The notes beneath the pieces are model-generated. The model was not told where the DNA came from and did no database searches. It saw nothing but the letters and a program-made list of their open reading frames with translations. A program made the position numbers and the translations under genes. Shown here piece after piece: positions 24,805 to 33,400 of a stretch of 64,000 bases of DNA. Each line of letters begins with the position of its first letter. Positions within the stretch are counted from its first letter, which is position 1. The DNA is from Uliginosibacterium paludis (lineage in GTDB: Bacteria; Pseudomonadota; Gammaproteobacteria; Burkholderiales; Rhodocyclaceae): NCBI RefSeq assembly GCF_039631355.1, contig NZ_JBDIVF010000013.1:1-64000 (forward strand), written 5' to 3'.

Positions 24805-24975
24805 TTAGCCACGGCTGGGAGCTGGTGGCACTGGCACACAGGCAAAGGTCTCGTCAGTCTCGCCCAAGGTGACAGGCAGCTTCCCTGATTCAGCAATGCC
24901 CAGCACACTGGTTAGCCAGCCGGCGTAGAGCCAGTCCTGGCCTTCACTGCGGCCTGTGAGTTCGGGGACGGGCAT
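24805..24975 (-). CDS. Small hypothetical protein downstream of the HNH gene
   Basis: A 56-residue ORF (MPVPELTGRSEGQDWLYAGW at the start) that begins 15 bp after the HNH stop codon, with AAGGAAAG as a good ribosome binding site at the right distance. It has no cysteines except one near the C-terminus, no membrane helix, and a proline-rich tail. I do not recognise it. Its position at the end of the fic-hsdM-hsdS-HNH operon and the ribosome binding site are the only support; it could be a non-coding trailer. Confidence 0.4.
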   Translation of the reverse strand: MPVPELTGRSEGQDWLYAGWLTSVLGIAESGKLPVTLGETDETFACVPVPPAPSRG

Positions 24976-24990
24976 CGCTTTCCTTGGCAA

Positions 24991-25845
24991 TCAAGTTGCG
25001 GACGGTGATTTATACAAATCGGCGAGCAGTGCGAGCAGTTGCTTCTGCATGGCTTCGCGCTCGGCTCCGTGATGGGCGCGCCGGTGGTCGTCTGCACATA
25101 GCGCTACGACGTTGTGCTCGTGATCGGGGCCGTCTTCCGATAGCGGGATGACGTGGTGGGTTTCCAGATAGATCTGACCTTTGTGCGTGGTGAAGCCCGG
25201 CTTGTCGCAGTACTGACACTTGCCTTGGGCTTTGCGCAGTGCTTTTTCCCGCACTTCGGCTTTCCGCTCGCGGACGCTGGTGGTGATCTGAATCTTATTG
25301 GCGGGCTGAGTGGTCGGGAGTGAAAACTGATCCACGTAGGGGGAAGGCGCCGCACCGCGTACCAGATGGCAGGCCCCGGTCAGTTTGTCATAGTGCTGGA
25401 TGTGCCACGGTTCAGCGTCCAGCAAGCGAAACTTCACCCTTGATGCGTCGGCCTGGTCATCATCATCGTCCCGAATATCGCCCTCGCAGATCATCACCCG
25501 CATGGGGAGCTGTTTGTGGAGCGCGCGCTGCAAAACAAGATCCATGTCGTAGGCTCGTTTCCCCAGTGTGCCCAACCCCTTGCGTTTGCAGTCCAGACTG
25601 AATTCGCGGATGTTGAACGTGTGTTCGATCTGGCCGCCGGCTTCTGTCATGTGCGCATGCCAGAGGCTCAGCAGTACCTGTTCATCCGATTCGAAGGCCC
25701 AGTTGTAGCAGTACTTCGGATTGGCAGCGGCCCACTTTGGCCCGCGCTTGTAGTTGCCCCAGTCGGATACATCGAAGCCGGCGTCGCTAACCAGGTCGAT
25801 GACGCGTTGCCGCTTGGTGGGTTTGAGGTCTGCCAGGGTACTCAT
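24991..25845 (-). CDS. HNH endonuclease coupled to hsdS
   Basis: A 284-residue protein. The C-terminus is a clear HNH nuclease: CQYCDKPGF near residue 210 as the first zinc pair, ETHHVIPLSEDGPDHEHNVV with the catalytic His pair and the Asn, and CADDHRRAHH near 250 as the second metal site. The N-terminal 180 residues (KRQRVIDLVSDAGFDVSDWG, AANPKYCYNWAFE) form a domain I have seen only vaguely in other HNH proteins and cannot name; an acidic DDDDD stretch follows near 126. The start overlaps the hsdS stop codon in ATGA, so it is co-translated with the specificity subunit of the type I enzyme. A nuclease effector added to the restriction system is the simplest reading. Confidence 0.85.
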   Translation of the reverse strand: MSTLADLKPTKRQRVIDLVSDAGFDVSDWGNYKRGPKWAAANPKYCYNWAFESDEQVLLSLWHAHMTEAGGQIEHTFNIREFSLDCKRKGLGTLGKRAYDMDLVLQRALHKQLPMRVMICEGDIRDDDDDQADASRVKFRLLDAEPWHIQHYDKLTGACHLVRGAAPSPYVDQFSLPTTQPANKIQITTSVRERKAEVREKALRKAQGKCQYCDKPGFTTHKGQIYLETHHVIPLSEDGPDHEHNVVALCADDHRRAHHGAEREAMQKQLLALLADLYKSPSAT

Positions 25846-27239
25846 GCGTTTGCTGCCTTTCTGCCGCGCTTCGCCTTTGGGGCTTCGCTGCGGGTGGTGG
25901 CGAGGCGTTTGAGGAGTTCGGTGGCGGGTTCGTCGTTGGGGTCTTGCGGCACGAGTTCGCCCCGGAAGGCACGGGCTAACAGGGCGGGGGTGAGTTGCTC
26001 GGCCTGCTTGCGGGCTGTGGTGAGGCGGGCTTCGAGGCGGTCGGCGAAGGCGAAGAGGGTTTCTACGCGGCGGACGATTTCGTGTTGTTCCTCGAGCGGC
26101 GGAACGAGGAGCGGCAACGATTTCACTTCATCAGAGTTGATGTTGTTGACGCCACTGGTTGATTTGCTGATCAGCTCTACCCGTTGCCTCTGTGCCGGAG
26201 CGGAGAAACCGAAGTAGAGAAACCACGGCAGTATTTTTTTCGGATCTGTGCGAAGGCGCATGAGGTATCCGGCAAATAGATGGCCCACGGCATCGCCTTC
26301 CACAATGCAGCATTTCCCAACAAGATCGACGCTTCCGTTTGAGCGGATCAGTAGCAAATCTCCTGCTTGGAGTGCTAATTTTTCCGCCTCCTTCGAGGCA
26401 AAGTCGGCGCGCTTGATATCAGTTAAATCAACTTTCCCGCCCTCGCCAATATTGGGTATCCGGAGTACAGGCAGACCGCCTTCTCGGTAGTCGCACTTTT
26501 GGGATGTGCCATAACGGAGGTCAAGCGCGAGGTCTCGAACCGTGAGCGCGTTCCATCCCTTAGGGGGACGCTGATCGTCAGCGCCGGATTCCGGGACGGT
26601 GGTTCCCGGATTGCGCTGCGCTTCATCCGGGCTACGGGTGGCGCGCCAGTCTTCGGTCAGGCGGCCGGAGGTGGCGGCGGCGAGGATGGATTGGCGGAAG
26701 CGTTTGAGCAGGGCAGGAAGGCGGTCGAGGCGGTCGCGGCAGGCCTCCACCCGCGCCAGCGTGCTGTCGAGCTTGTCGGCGATGCGTTTTTGTTCGGGGA
26801 GTGGGGCGAGCGGGATTTCAAACCCACTCAAATCTTCTTTGTTAAAGCCATTCTGTGCCGAGCGAGAAACCAGCCGCAAGGGAGCTTGGAAACACTCTGA
26901 TTTGAGCAGGTAGTAGACGAAGCGGCGTTCCATTGCTGGAGGAATGTCGACCTTGGCCATGGCCACGTTATAGGCACCAGTCATTCCCGTCAGAATTCGC
27001 CCGAGTGAGGCTCCGTATCGTGCGATGAGCACGTCGGCCTCACTGCATTTCTTGAGCTTGTTTGTGTCCGGGATATAGGTGGGGACGGCTCTATCGCCGA
27101 AATCTCTGATTTGCAGAAGCTGAACGTAGCCTTCTCGTGGCTCGTAGATGAACTCGCTTTTTGGGGGCTGGGTGCCGCCTTGTACATCCAAAACCGACAA
27201 GAAACCTGTAGCCATCCAAGAGTCGGGTAGGAGGCTCAT
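25842..27239 (-). CDS. hsdS: Type I restriction enzyme specificity subunit HsdS
   Basis: A 465-residue specificity subunit that chooses the bipartite target for both methylation and restriction. Two target recognition domains are visible, about residues 5-150 (ending NGFNKEDLSGFEIPLAPL) and 225-400 (ending NINSDEVKSLPLLVPPL), each followed by a conserved helix (PEQKRIADKLDSTLARVEA; EEQHEIVRRVETLFAFADRL). The target cannot be inferred from sequence. It overlaps hsdM upstream and the HNH gene downstream by four bases each. The TRD-coding parts are less GC-rich than their surroundings, as is common where these domains are exchanged. Confidence 0.95.
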   Translation of the reverse strand: MSLLPDSWMATGFLSVLDVQGGTQPPKSEFIYEPREGYVQLLQIRDFGDRAVPTYIPDTNKLKKCSEADVLIARYGASLGRILTGMTGAYNVAMAKVDIPPAMERRFVYYLLKSECFQAPLRLVSRSAQNGFNKEDLSGFEIPLAPLPEQKRIADKLDSTLARVEACRDRLDRLPALLKRFRQSILAAATSGRLTEDWRATRSPDEAQRNPGTTVPESGADDQRPPKGWNALTVRDLALDLRYGTSQKCDYREGGLPVLRIPNIGEGGKVDLTDIKRADFASKEAEKLALQAGDLLLIRSNGSVDLVGKCCIVEGDAVGHLFAGYLMRLRTDPKKILPWFLYFGFSAPAQRQRVELISKSTSGVNNINSDEVKSLPLLVPPLEEQHEIVRRVETLFAFADRLEARLTTARKQAEQLTPALLARAFRGELVPQDPNDEPATELLKRLATTRSEAPKAKRGRKAANA

Positions 27240-28678
27240 TCCACCACCTCTTCACCCAGCTCGCGCAGAAGGGCCTGCAGTTCGGCCAGCGCGCCTTCGA
27301 GTTCGGTGACGGCTTCCTGCGCGAGCACGGCGGGTTCGGGCAGGTCGGCGGCGTCTTCGGCGTTGTCGTCCTTGAGCCAGGCGATGTCGAGGCTGTCGCC
27401 GCGCTCCTTGATCCATTCGCGGCTGAAGCGGCGGAAGCGGCCTTGCTCGCCCTGATCTGTGCGGGTGGCAGCGCTGTAGGCGGTTTCGAAGTCGGCGAAG
27501 TGGGTGCGGGTGAGTGGGGTGCGCTTGCCGAAGCGGGGCATGTTGGCGCGCAGGTCATAGACCCAGACTTCCTGCGTGGCGGCCTCACTGTTGTCCGAGA
27601 CCTTGTCGAAGAAGAGGACGTTGGTCTTGACGCCTTGGGCGTAGAAGATGCCGGTGGGCAGGCGCAGGATGGTGTGCAGGCGGCACTTGTCCATGAGGTC
27701 GCGGCGGATCTCGGCGCCGACACCACTCTCGAAGAGCACGTTATCGGGCAGCACCACGGCGGCGCGGCCGCCATCCTTCAGATGCCGGTAGATGTGCTGG
27801 ACGAAGGCGAGCTGTTTGTTGCTGGTGGTGAAGGTGAAATCATCCCGCGTGGGGCCGCCGCCCCCCTTGGCGGTGCCGAAGGGCGGATTGCTGAGGATGA
27901 TGTGGGTCTTGGGCAGCTCGGTGCCGGCATTGCCGAGGGTGTTGCCCAGATGCACGACGCCTGCTTCATCGCCCTCCATGCCGTGCAGCAGGCAGTTCAT
28001 GAGCGCGAGGCGGCGGGTGCCGGGCACCAGCTCCATGCCGATGAAGGCCTGGTTGCGCTGGAAGCTGCGCTGGCTTTCCTTCAGGTCGTAGAGGTTGTCG
28101 GTGCGGGCCTTGATGTAAGCGTCTGCCGCGATGAGGAAGCCGGCGGTGCCGGCGGCCGGGTCTTGCACGGTCTCACCCGGTTGCGGATCGATCAGGGCGA
28201 CGATGCTGTCGATGAGCGGGCGCGGGGTGAAGTACTGGCCGGCGCCGGACTTGGTTTCGGTGGCGTTCTTTTCCAGCAGGCCTTCGTAGAGGTCGCCGAG
28301 GCCGTCGCGCTGGGCGGAGAACCAGTCGATGGCGTCGATGCTGCGGATTAATTGCTCCAGGTGGCGCGGCTCCTTGAGGCGGGTTTGCGCGTCGGCGTAG
28401 ATGGCGGCGAGCAGCGGATCGGTGCTCTTGGATAGATCGAGCAGGGTTTCGCGGTAGTAGTTGAGCAGGTTGAGGCCGGAGAGCTTGGCGATATCGGGCC
28501 AGCGGGCGCCCTCGGGCAGCTTGTGGCCGGCCATGACGCCGCTCTGGGCGTTTTCGTGCTCCATCTTGATGAAGAGCAGGAGGACGAGCTCGGTGACGTA
28601 GTCGGAGTAGTTGATGCCGTCGTCGCGCAGCACGTCGCAGAGGTTCCAGAGTTTCTGGACGATTTCGTTGTTGCTCAT
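27236..28678 (-). CDS. hsdM: Type I restriction-modification N6-adenine methyltransferase HsdM
   Basis: A 480-residue modification subunit. The N-terminal HsdM helical domain (EIVQKLWNLCDVLRDDGIN) precedes the methyltransferase fold with the SAM-binding motif VQDPAAGTAGFLIAAD and the catalytic IILSNPPFGTAKGGGG near residue 263. QYFTPRPLIDSIVALIDPQ is the usual linker. It methylates adenine at the HsdS target and is complete. Four-base ATGA overlaps join it to fic upstream and hsdS downstream. Confidence 0.97.
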   Translation of the reverse strand: MSNNEIVQKLWNLCDVLRDDGINYSDYVTELVLLLFIKMEHENAQSGVMAGHKLPEGARWPDIAKLSGLNLLNYYRETLLDLSKSTDPLLAAIYADAQTRLKEPRHLEQLIRSIDAIDWFSAQRDGLGDLYEGLLEKNATETKSGAGQYFTPRPLIDSIVALIDPQPGETVQDPAAGTAGFLIAADAYIKARTDNLYDLKESQRSFQRNQAFIGMELVPGTRRLALMNCLLHGMEGDEAGVVHLGNTLGNAGTELPKTHIILSNPPFGTAKGGGGPTRDDFTFTTSNKQLAFVQHIYRHLKDGGRAAVVLPDNVLFESGVGAEIRRDLMDKCRLHTILRLPTGIFYAQGVKTNVLFFDKVSDNSEAATQEVWVYDLRANMPRFGKRTPLTRTHFADFETAYSAATRTDQGEQGRFRRFSREWIKERGDSLDIAWLKDDNAEDAADLPEPAVLAQEAVTELEGALAELQALLRELGEEVVE

Positions 28679-30210
28679 GGTGTTTCCGTGGTGGTGTTCG
28701 GGGTCAGCAGCTTGAATTCGCGCGCGTCTTCTTCGAAGGCGTTGGCGGCTTTCAGGGCGGCAATGGTGGCGTGCAGATCGGTGCAGTTGAAGCTGGTCGT
28801 CCAGCGGGCAATGTAGCTGAGCGCCCGGATGAGGGGCGCGGGGTCGTTCTGCCGCGAGAGGGCGCGCTGGGCGTCGACATACTGCTCGTGGTAGAGCGTG
28901 GGGATGATGATGCGGCTGCGCCCGCAGCGGGAAAGCTCGGCGTTCATCAGCAGGCGGGAGAGGCGGCCGTTGCCGTCGCTGAAAGGATGCACTTCGGAGA
29001 TGAGGAAGGCGTAATAGATGGCGCGGGCGAGGCCTTCGGGCACGCTGCCGGCGAGCTGGGCGCCTTCGAGCAGGGTGCCGCGCACGAAGGCAGGCTCTGC
29101 GAAGCGGGTGCCGCCGGCGTAGTTGGTCTGTACCTTGAATTCGCCGGGCTGAACCTCGGGGCGGTTTTCCATCATGCGCAGGTGGCGCTCGCGCAGGGCA
29201 TCGAGAATGTCGGCCGGCGCGGGCAGGCTGCTGCGGTAGTGCGGGTGCAGGATGAGCTGGAAGACGCCGAGGATGTCGTGCGAATCCTTGGGGCGGTTGG
29301 GCACGATGCGGTTCTGCAGGGCGATGGCTTCGGCTTCTTCGATGGAGAAGCGCGTGCCTTCGACGAAATTCGAGAAATAGGATTCGAGGAAAGCGAAGTG
29401 GGTGCGGGCCGGGTCTTGCGCGGCGGCGTCCGCCAGATCCGGCACGGGTGTGGCGCGCAGGGCATCGGCGAGGATCTGGAAGCGGTGCAGGCGCTCGGCA
29501 TCGACCGGCGTGCCTTGCGCCACTCGCTGGCCTTGCGGGGTGAGCAGCGTGCCGGCCGCCCAGGTGCCGAGCAGGGCGCCAATCATGCCGTTGAGGGTGG
29601 CGAAGTCGTCTGCCGCGTCCATGGCTTCGGCGAGGCTGCGGGCTTCGTCGCGCACGCGGTTGAGGGCGGCATCGCCCGAAGCGTTGAGAATTTCGACGAG
29701 CTTTTCCTCGACACCGGCATGGCCCGCGCGGCGGGGCTTGCTGCTGCGCGAGCGGCCCAGGTTTTCGAGCAGCATGCGCGGGCGGGACGACCAGTAGAGG
29801 CCGCTGCTGCCCAGAGGCATGTCGCCCGGCAAGGCGGCTGGGCCTTTGATGAGCACGGCGGCAAGGCCCGGCATGCTGAGCGTGGTGTTGAAGCGGGTGG
29901 GGTGGCTGAGAGTGACTTCGTCCGCCGGGGTGATGCCGCCCTTGAGCGCGCTGAGGTGCGAGACGACGGCACCGGGGATCAGGTGCCCGAGGATGGCCTG
30001 CCAGTTGCGCCGCACGAGCTGGGCGACCGGGCCGAACTGGCCAGTCGGCAGATCGGCCGGGTCGACAGCGTTGGCGTACACGCCAGCGGCGATGCGGGTG
30101 ATTTCACCCGCCTTGGCACGCCGCTGCAGCTTGCGCTGCTCGGCCTCATCGGCAGGGATGAGGATGGGGCGCGGATCGGCGGTTTGTCGTTTTCCCGCTG
30201 GCAAGGACAT
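28675..30210 (-). CDS. Fic-domain protein with an AbiEi-like N-terminal domain
   Basis: A 511-residue fusion. Residues about 20-190 resemble the type IV antitoxin AbiEi: a winged-helix start (RRAKAGEITRIAAGVYANAV), then PGAVVSHLSALKGGI and RPRMLLENLGRS. The C-terminal half is a Fic AMPylation domain with the complete active-site loop HPFSDGNGRLSRLL near residue 408. Just before it, SNFVEGT near 279 fits the inhibitory motif (S/T)xxxE(G/N) of class II Fic proteins, so it is probably self-inhibited. It is the first gene of the fic-hsdM-hsdS-HNH operon and overlaps hsdM by four bases. The target protein is unknown; a guard that acts when restriction fails is one hypothesis. Confidence 0.88.
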   Translation of the reverse strand: MSLPAGKRQTADPRPILIPADEAEQRKLQRRAKAGEITRIAAGVYANAVDPADLPTGQFGPVAQLVRRNWQAILGHLIPGAVVSHLSALKGGITPADEVTLSHPTRFNTTLSMPGLAAVLIKGPAALPGDMPLGSSGLYWSSRPRMLLENLGRSRSSKPRRAGHAGVEEKLVEILNASGDAALNRVRDEARSLAEAMDAADDFATLNGMIGALLGTWAAGTLLTPQGQRVAQGTPVDAERLHRFQILADALRATPVPDLADAAAQDPARTHFAFLESYFSNFVEGTRFSIEEAEAIALQNRIVPNRPKDSHDILGVFQLILHPHYRSSLPAPADILDALRERHLRMMENRPEVQPGEFKVQTNYAGGTRFAEPAFVRGTLLEGAQLAGSVPEGLARAIYYAFLISEVHPFSDGNGRLSRLLMNAELSRCGRSRIIIPTLYHEQYVDAQRALSRQNDPAPLIRALSYIARWTTSFNCTDLHATIAALKAANAFEEDAREFKLLTPNTTTETP

Positions 30211-30445
30211 GGATGGGCGTGGCTTTGTCGGAATTGGACTTATTGTAGCGCTTGTGTTTGATGATTTGCGCTAAATACATTTGGGGTGAGATGTCGGTTT
30301 CGGGCTTCTGAAACGATCAGATGCCTGTTGTTCTTGCTTTTTTGAACTAATCATCTGGCTATTATGTCGGTTTTTCACTTATTTTATTGGGGTGAGCCGA
30401 ATGCAGACGCTATTCGGCTCACCCGCCGGCTTGTCTTGAACCGAC
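30211..30445. other. AT-rich spacer between hsdR and fic
   Basis: A 235-bp non-coding, AT-rich stretch. TTGGGGTGAG occurs at 30281-30290 and 30387-30396, and ATGTCGGTTT at 30291-30300 and 30364-30373, so two 10-bp words are each repeated, in different order. On the minus strand TACAAT (30247-30242) could be the -10 of the fic operon, with no clear -35. A 13-bp hairpin follows at 30390-30424. Confidence 0.55.
30390..30424. repeat. Perfect 13-bp inverted repeat behind hsdR
   Basis: GGGTGAGCCGAAT (30390-30402) and ATTCGGCTCACCC (30412-30424), nine-base loop, 21 bases beyond the hsdR stop codon. The minus-strand sequence after it is A-rich, not T-rich, so this is not a textbook terminator for hsdR, although it may still stop or stabilise the transcript. 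Confidence 0.75.
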
Positions 30446-33400
30446 TCAGGCGGCGCTGGGCCAGAGGGCTTCGGCGAAGGTATCCAGCACACTGTGCAGC
30501 TTGCCACCCAGGCGCACATCGAGCTGCTTGGCGCCGCCATCGTCGCGGAAGGCGCGATTGACGAAATCGGTGTCGATGACGATTTCGTGGCCGAGCTGCT
30601 TGGCGACGCGATCCAGCCATTTGCGCTGCATGGGCGTCCAGCTGGTGAGGGCGTAGATCTTGTCCATGGCCTGGGCGATGCGCTGCTCGAAGGGCACGAG
30701 GGCTTCGCCGAGCGCAGCCTGACGGATATAGCCGACGATGCTTGCAGCGATCTCGTGATTGGTTTTGTTGCGCCACGCCGTTTGCAGGCGGGCTTCGGGG
30801 TAGCCGTGGGTGTCCAGCAGCAGGCGTACTTCCTTGAGCTGCTCGCGGGTGAGTTCCTTGGGGCGATTGACGACGACGCCCAGCGCGACCGACTGGTTGA
30901 GCTGCTCGCGGATGAAGCGGCCGAAGCTGTCGAGATAGTCCTCGGGCTTGGTGTATTTGCCGTAGCTCTGCTCACGGACCATCAATTCGTCTTTGTGATC
31001 GGAGAGCACCGGCATGTAGGCGCTGCCGATGAGGGTTTTGACTTCTTCGATCTGCTGGAGCAGGCCGGCTTGCTGGCGGATGAATTCGGCAGCGGCTTGG
31101 GGGCCGATCTTCTGCAGGTGCTTGTGAAGCTCTGCCGGCGGCACGCCCCAGTGCTGTTCAAGCTCGGCGAGGCGGGTCTTGAGGGCGGGCTTCTTCTCGG
31201 CTTTGTGGGTGGCGTCGCGCAGCACGCGCATGAGTTTCTGGCTGACGGCATCGAGCACGTCGTGGGCATGTGTTTCGCCCATGCGGCTACCCTTGGCTTC
31301 GAAACTGGCCGGGTCGTTCAGCTCGGTGAGGAGCTGGTCGAGCGTGATGTTCGGGTCTTTGACCAGGGGCTTCATGCTGCTGACTTCCTGCAGCTCTTTG
31401 TAGAGGTCGACCGGATCGTAGATCTTGAACACGGTCTTGCCGATTTCGTCGCAACGGCGCGTGGCGCGGCCGATCATCTGCTCGTAGAGGATGCGCGAGC
31501 GCACCCGGCGCATGAAGACGAGGTGGGCGATCTTTGGTACGTCGATGCCGGTGGTGAGCAGGTCGACGGTGATGGCGATGTTCGGGTAGCGCTCGTTCTT
31601 GTAGCGCCGGATGAGGTCGCTGACCTTGTCGGATTTGCCAGTGATCTTGCGCACGGCGGCTTCGGCGTAGGCTTCACCATGGACAGCCTTGAAGGCGTCG
31701 TCGAGCAGACGCTTGACCATGTCGGCATGCAGATCGGTGGCGCAGAAGATCATGGTCTTCTCTTCACCGAAGGGGTCGAGTTCCTGTGCAAGCTGCTCGC
31801 AGATGACGCGGTTGAAATCATCAACGATGACGCGGCGGTTGAAGGCTTCGACTTCGAAGTTGAGCTCGTCGTCCAGCTCGGACTGCTCGACCTCGCCGGT
31901 GCCGAAATTGATGGCGCTGACGGTTTCGCCCTTCTCGAACTTGATGCCCTTCTGCGTGAGCAGGGTCTCAAAGCGGATCGGGGGCTCGTGGTCGATGAGC
32001 CAGTCATCCGCCACCGCTTCGCGATAGGAGTAGGTGTAGACGGGCTTGCCGAAAATTTCGGTGGTTTGCTTGGCCGGCGTGGCGGTGAGGCCGATCTTGA
32101 CGGCGTCGAAGTAGTCGAGCACGCGGCGGTAGGTGGAGAGGTACTGGGCCTGGTCGCGCACCAGCATTTCGCCCTCGGTCATGTCCTGATCCAGGGTGTA
32201 GCCCCGGTGAGCCTCATCGACAATGATGCAGTCGAATTCATCGATGCCCGGTGGCTGGTCAGACTGGAAAATGCGCTTGACCATGGCCTGTACGGTGGCG
32301 ACTTGCACACGGGTTTCCGCCTCGGCCGCCATGTCGCCCATCTCTGCAATGTTGTAGATCTTGGAGAGTGGCTGGTTCTGTTCCAGCAGGGCGTCGTTGA
32401 AAGCGTCCAGCGCCTGATCACCCAGCGCGGTGCGGTCAACCAGAAACAGGATGCGACGGAAGCGTTCGGCTTTGAGCAGGCGATACATCAGGCCGATGAT
32501 GGTGCGCGTCTTGCCGGTGCCGGTGGCCATTGCCAGCAGGGCTTTGGGCTGACCGCTGGCGAGCGCGGCTTCCACGCTCTGGATGGCGAGTTCCTGATAT
32601 TTGCGTAGCTTGAGGTAGGCGAATCCTTCGGCCTTGAGTTTGGCTTCTGCCTCGGCCTTGTTGCGCGTGAGTTGGTCGAGCAGGCCAGCCGGGGAATGGA
32701 AATCCGTGAGCGGGCGAGCCAGGTTGGCGGGGCTGCGCACGTCGCGGAACCAGGTGCCGCTCTGCTCGGCAAGCTGGGGCAGGAAGGGGCGGCTGTTGCT
32801 GGAGTAGACGAAAGGAATCTGGAGCGCTTGCCCTTGAGCATCCGGCCAGCCTGCGCTGCGGCCTTCGAGCTGCCAGGCAGGTTCGAAGCCTGCTTGTTGC
32901 TGGAAACCGGCGGCATAGCGCTCGGCCTGCGGGATTTTGCCGGCAACGTTCTCGTTCTCGCGTTTGGCTTCGACGACGGCGAGCGGCGTCATGCCGGCGA
33001 AGAGCACGTAATCCGCCGCCTGCTTGCCGACAGTAGGCCACTCGGCAATCGCGCGGTTTTTGCCCTTGGCGGGGCGGGCACCTTTCTTGTAGTCAAGAAG
33101 CTGAGTGTCGGCTTCCCAGCCAGCTTCAATGAGCTGCTGGTCGATGAGGATACGGGTGAGTTCTTCGGTGAGCACGAGCTGCTTGGCGGCGCTCTGCGTG
33201 CTCTTGGTGACCTGCTGGGCTGCTTTCTGGCTGTCTTCCAACTGGGCCTGCAGCATCTTGATGCGGGCTTCGAACTCGGCCTTCAGCTTGTCGACCTGCG
33301 CACTCTGCTCCTCGGCCAGCGACAGCGAGGCGGCGACCTCTTCCTCCATCTGCTTGCTGAGTTCGGCGAACTGAGCCTTCTCCCGGTCGAGCAGGGCGGC

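Noticed and set aside
30390..30424. Intrinsic terminator for hsdR
   Set aside because: The stem is perfect, but the minus-strand sequence after it is A-rich; I list it only as an inverted repeat.
30364..30561. 65-codon plus-strand ORF behind hsdR
   Set aside because: It covers the perfect 13-bp hairpin and then runs antisense to the hsdR end; composition turns Arg-rich there, and no ribosome binding site is visible.
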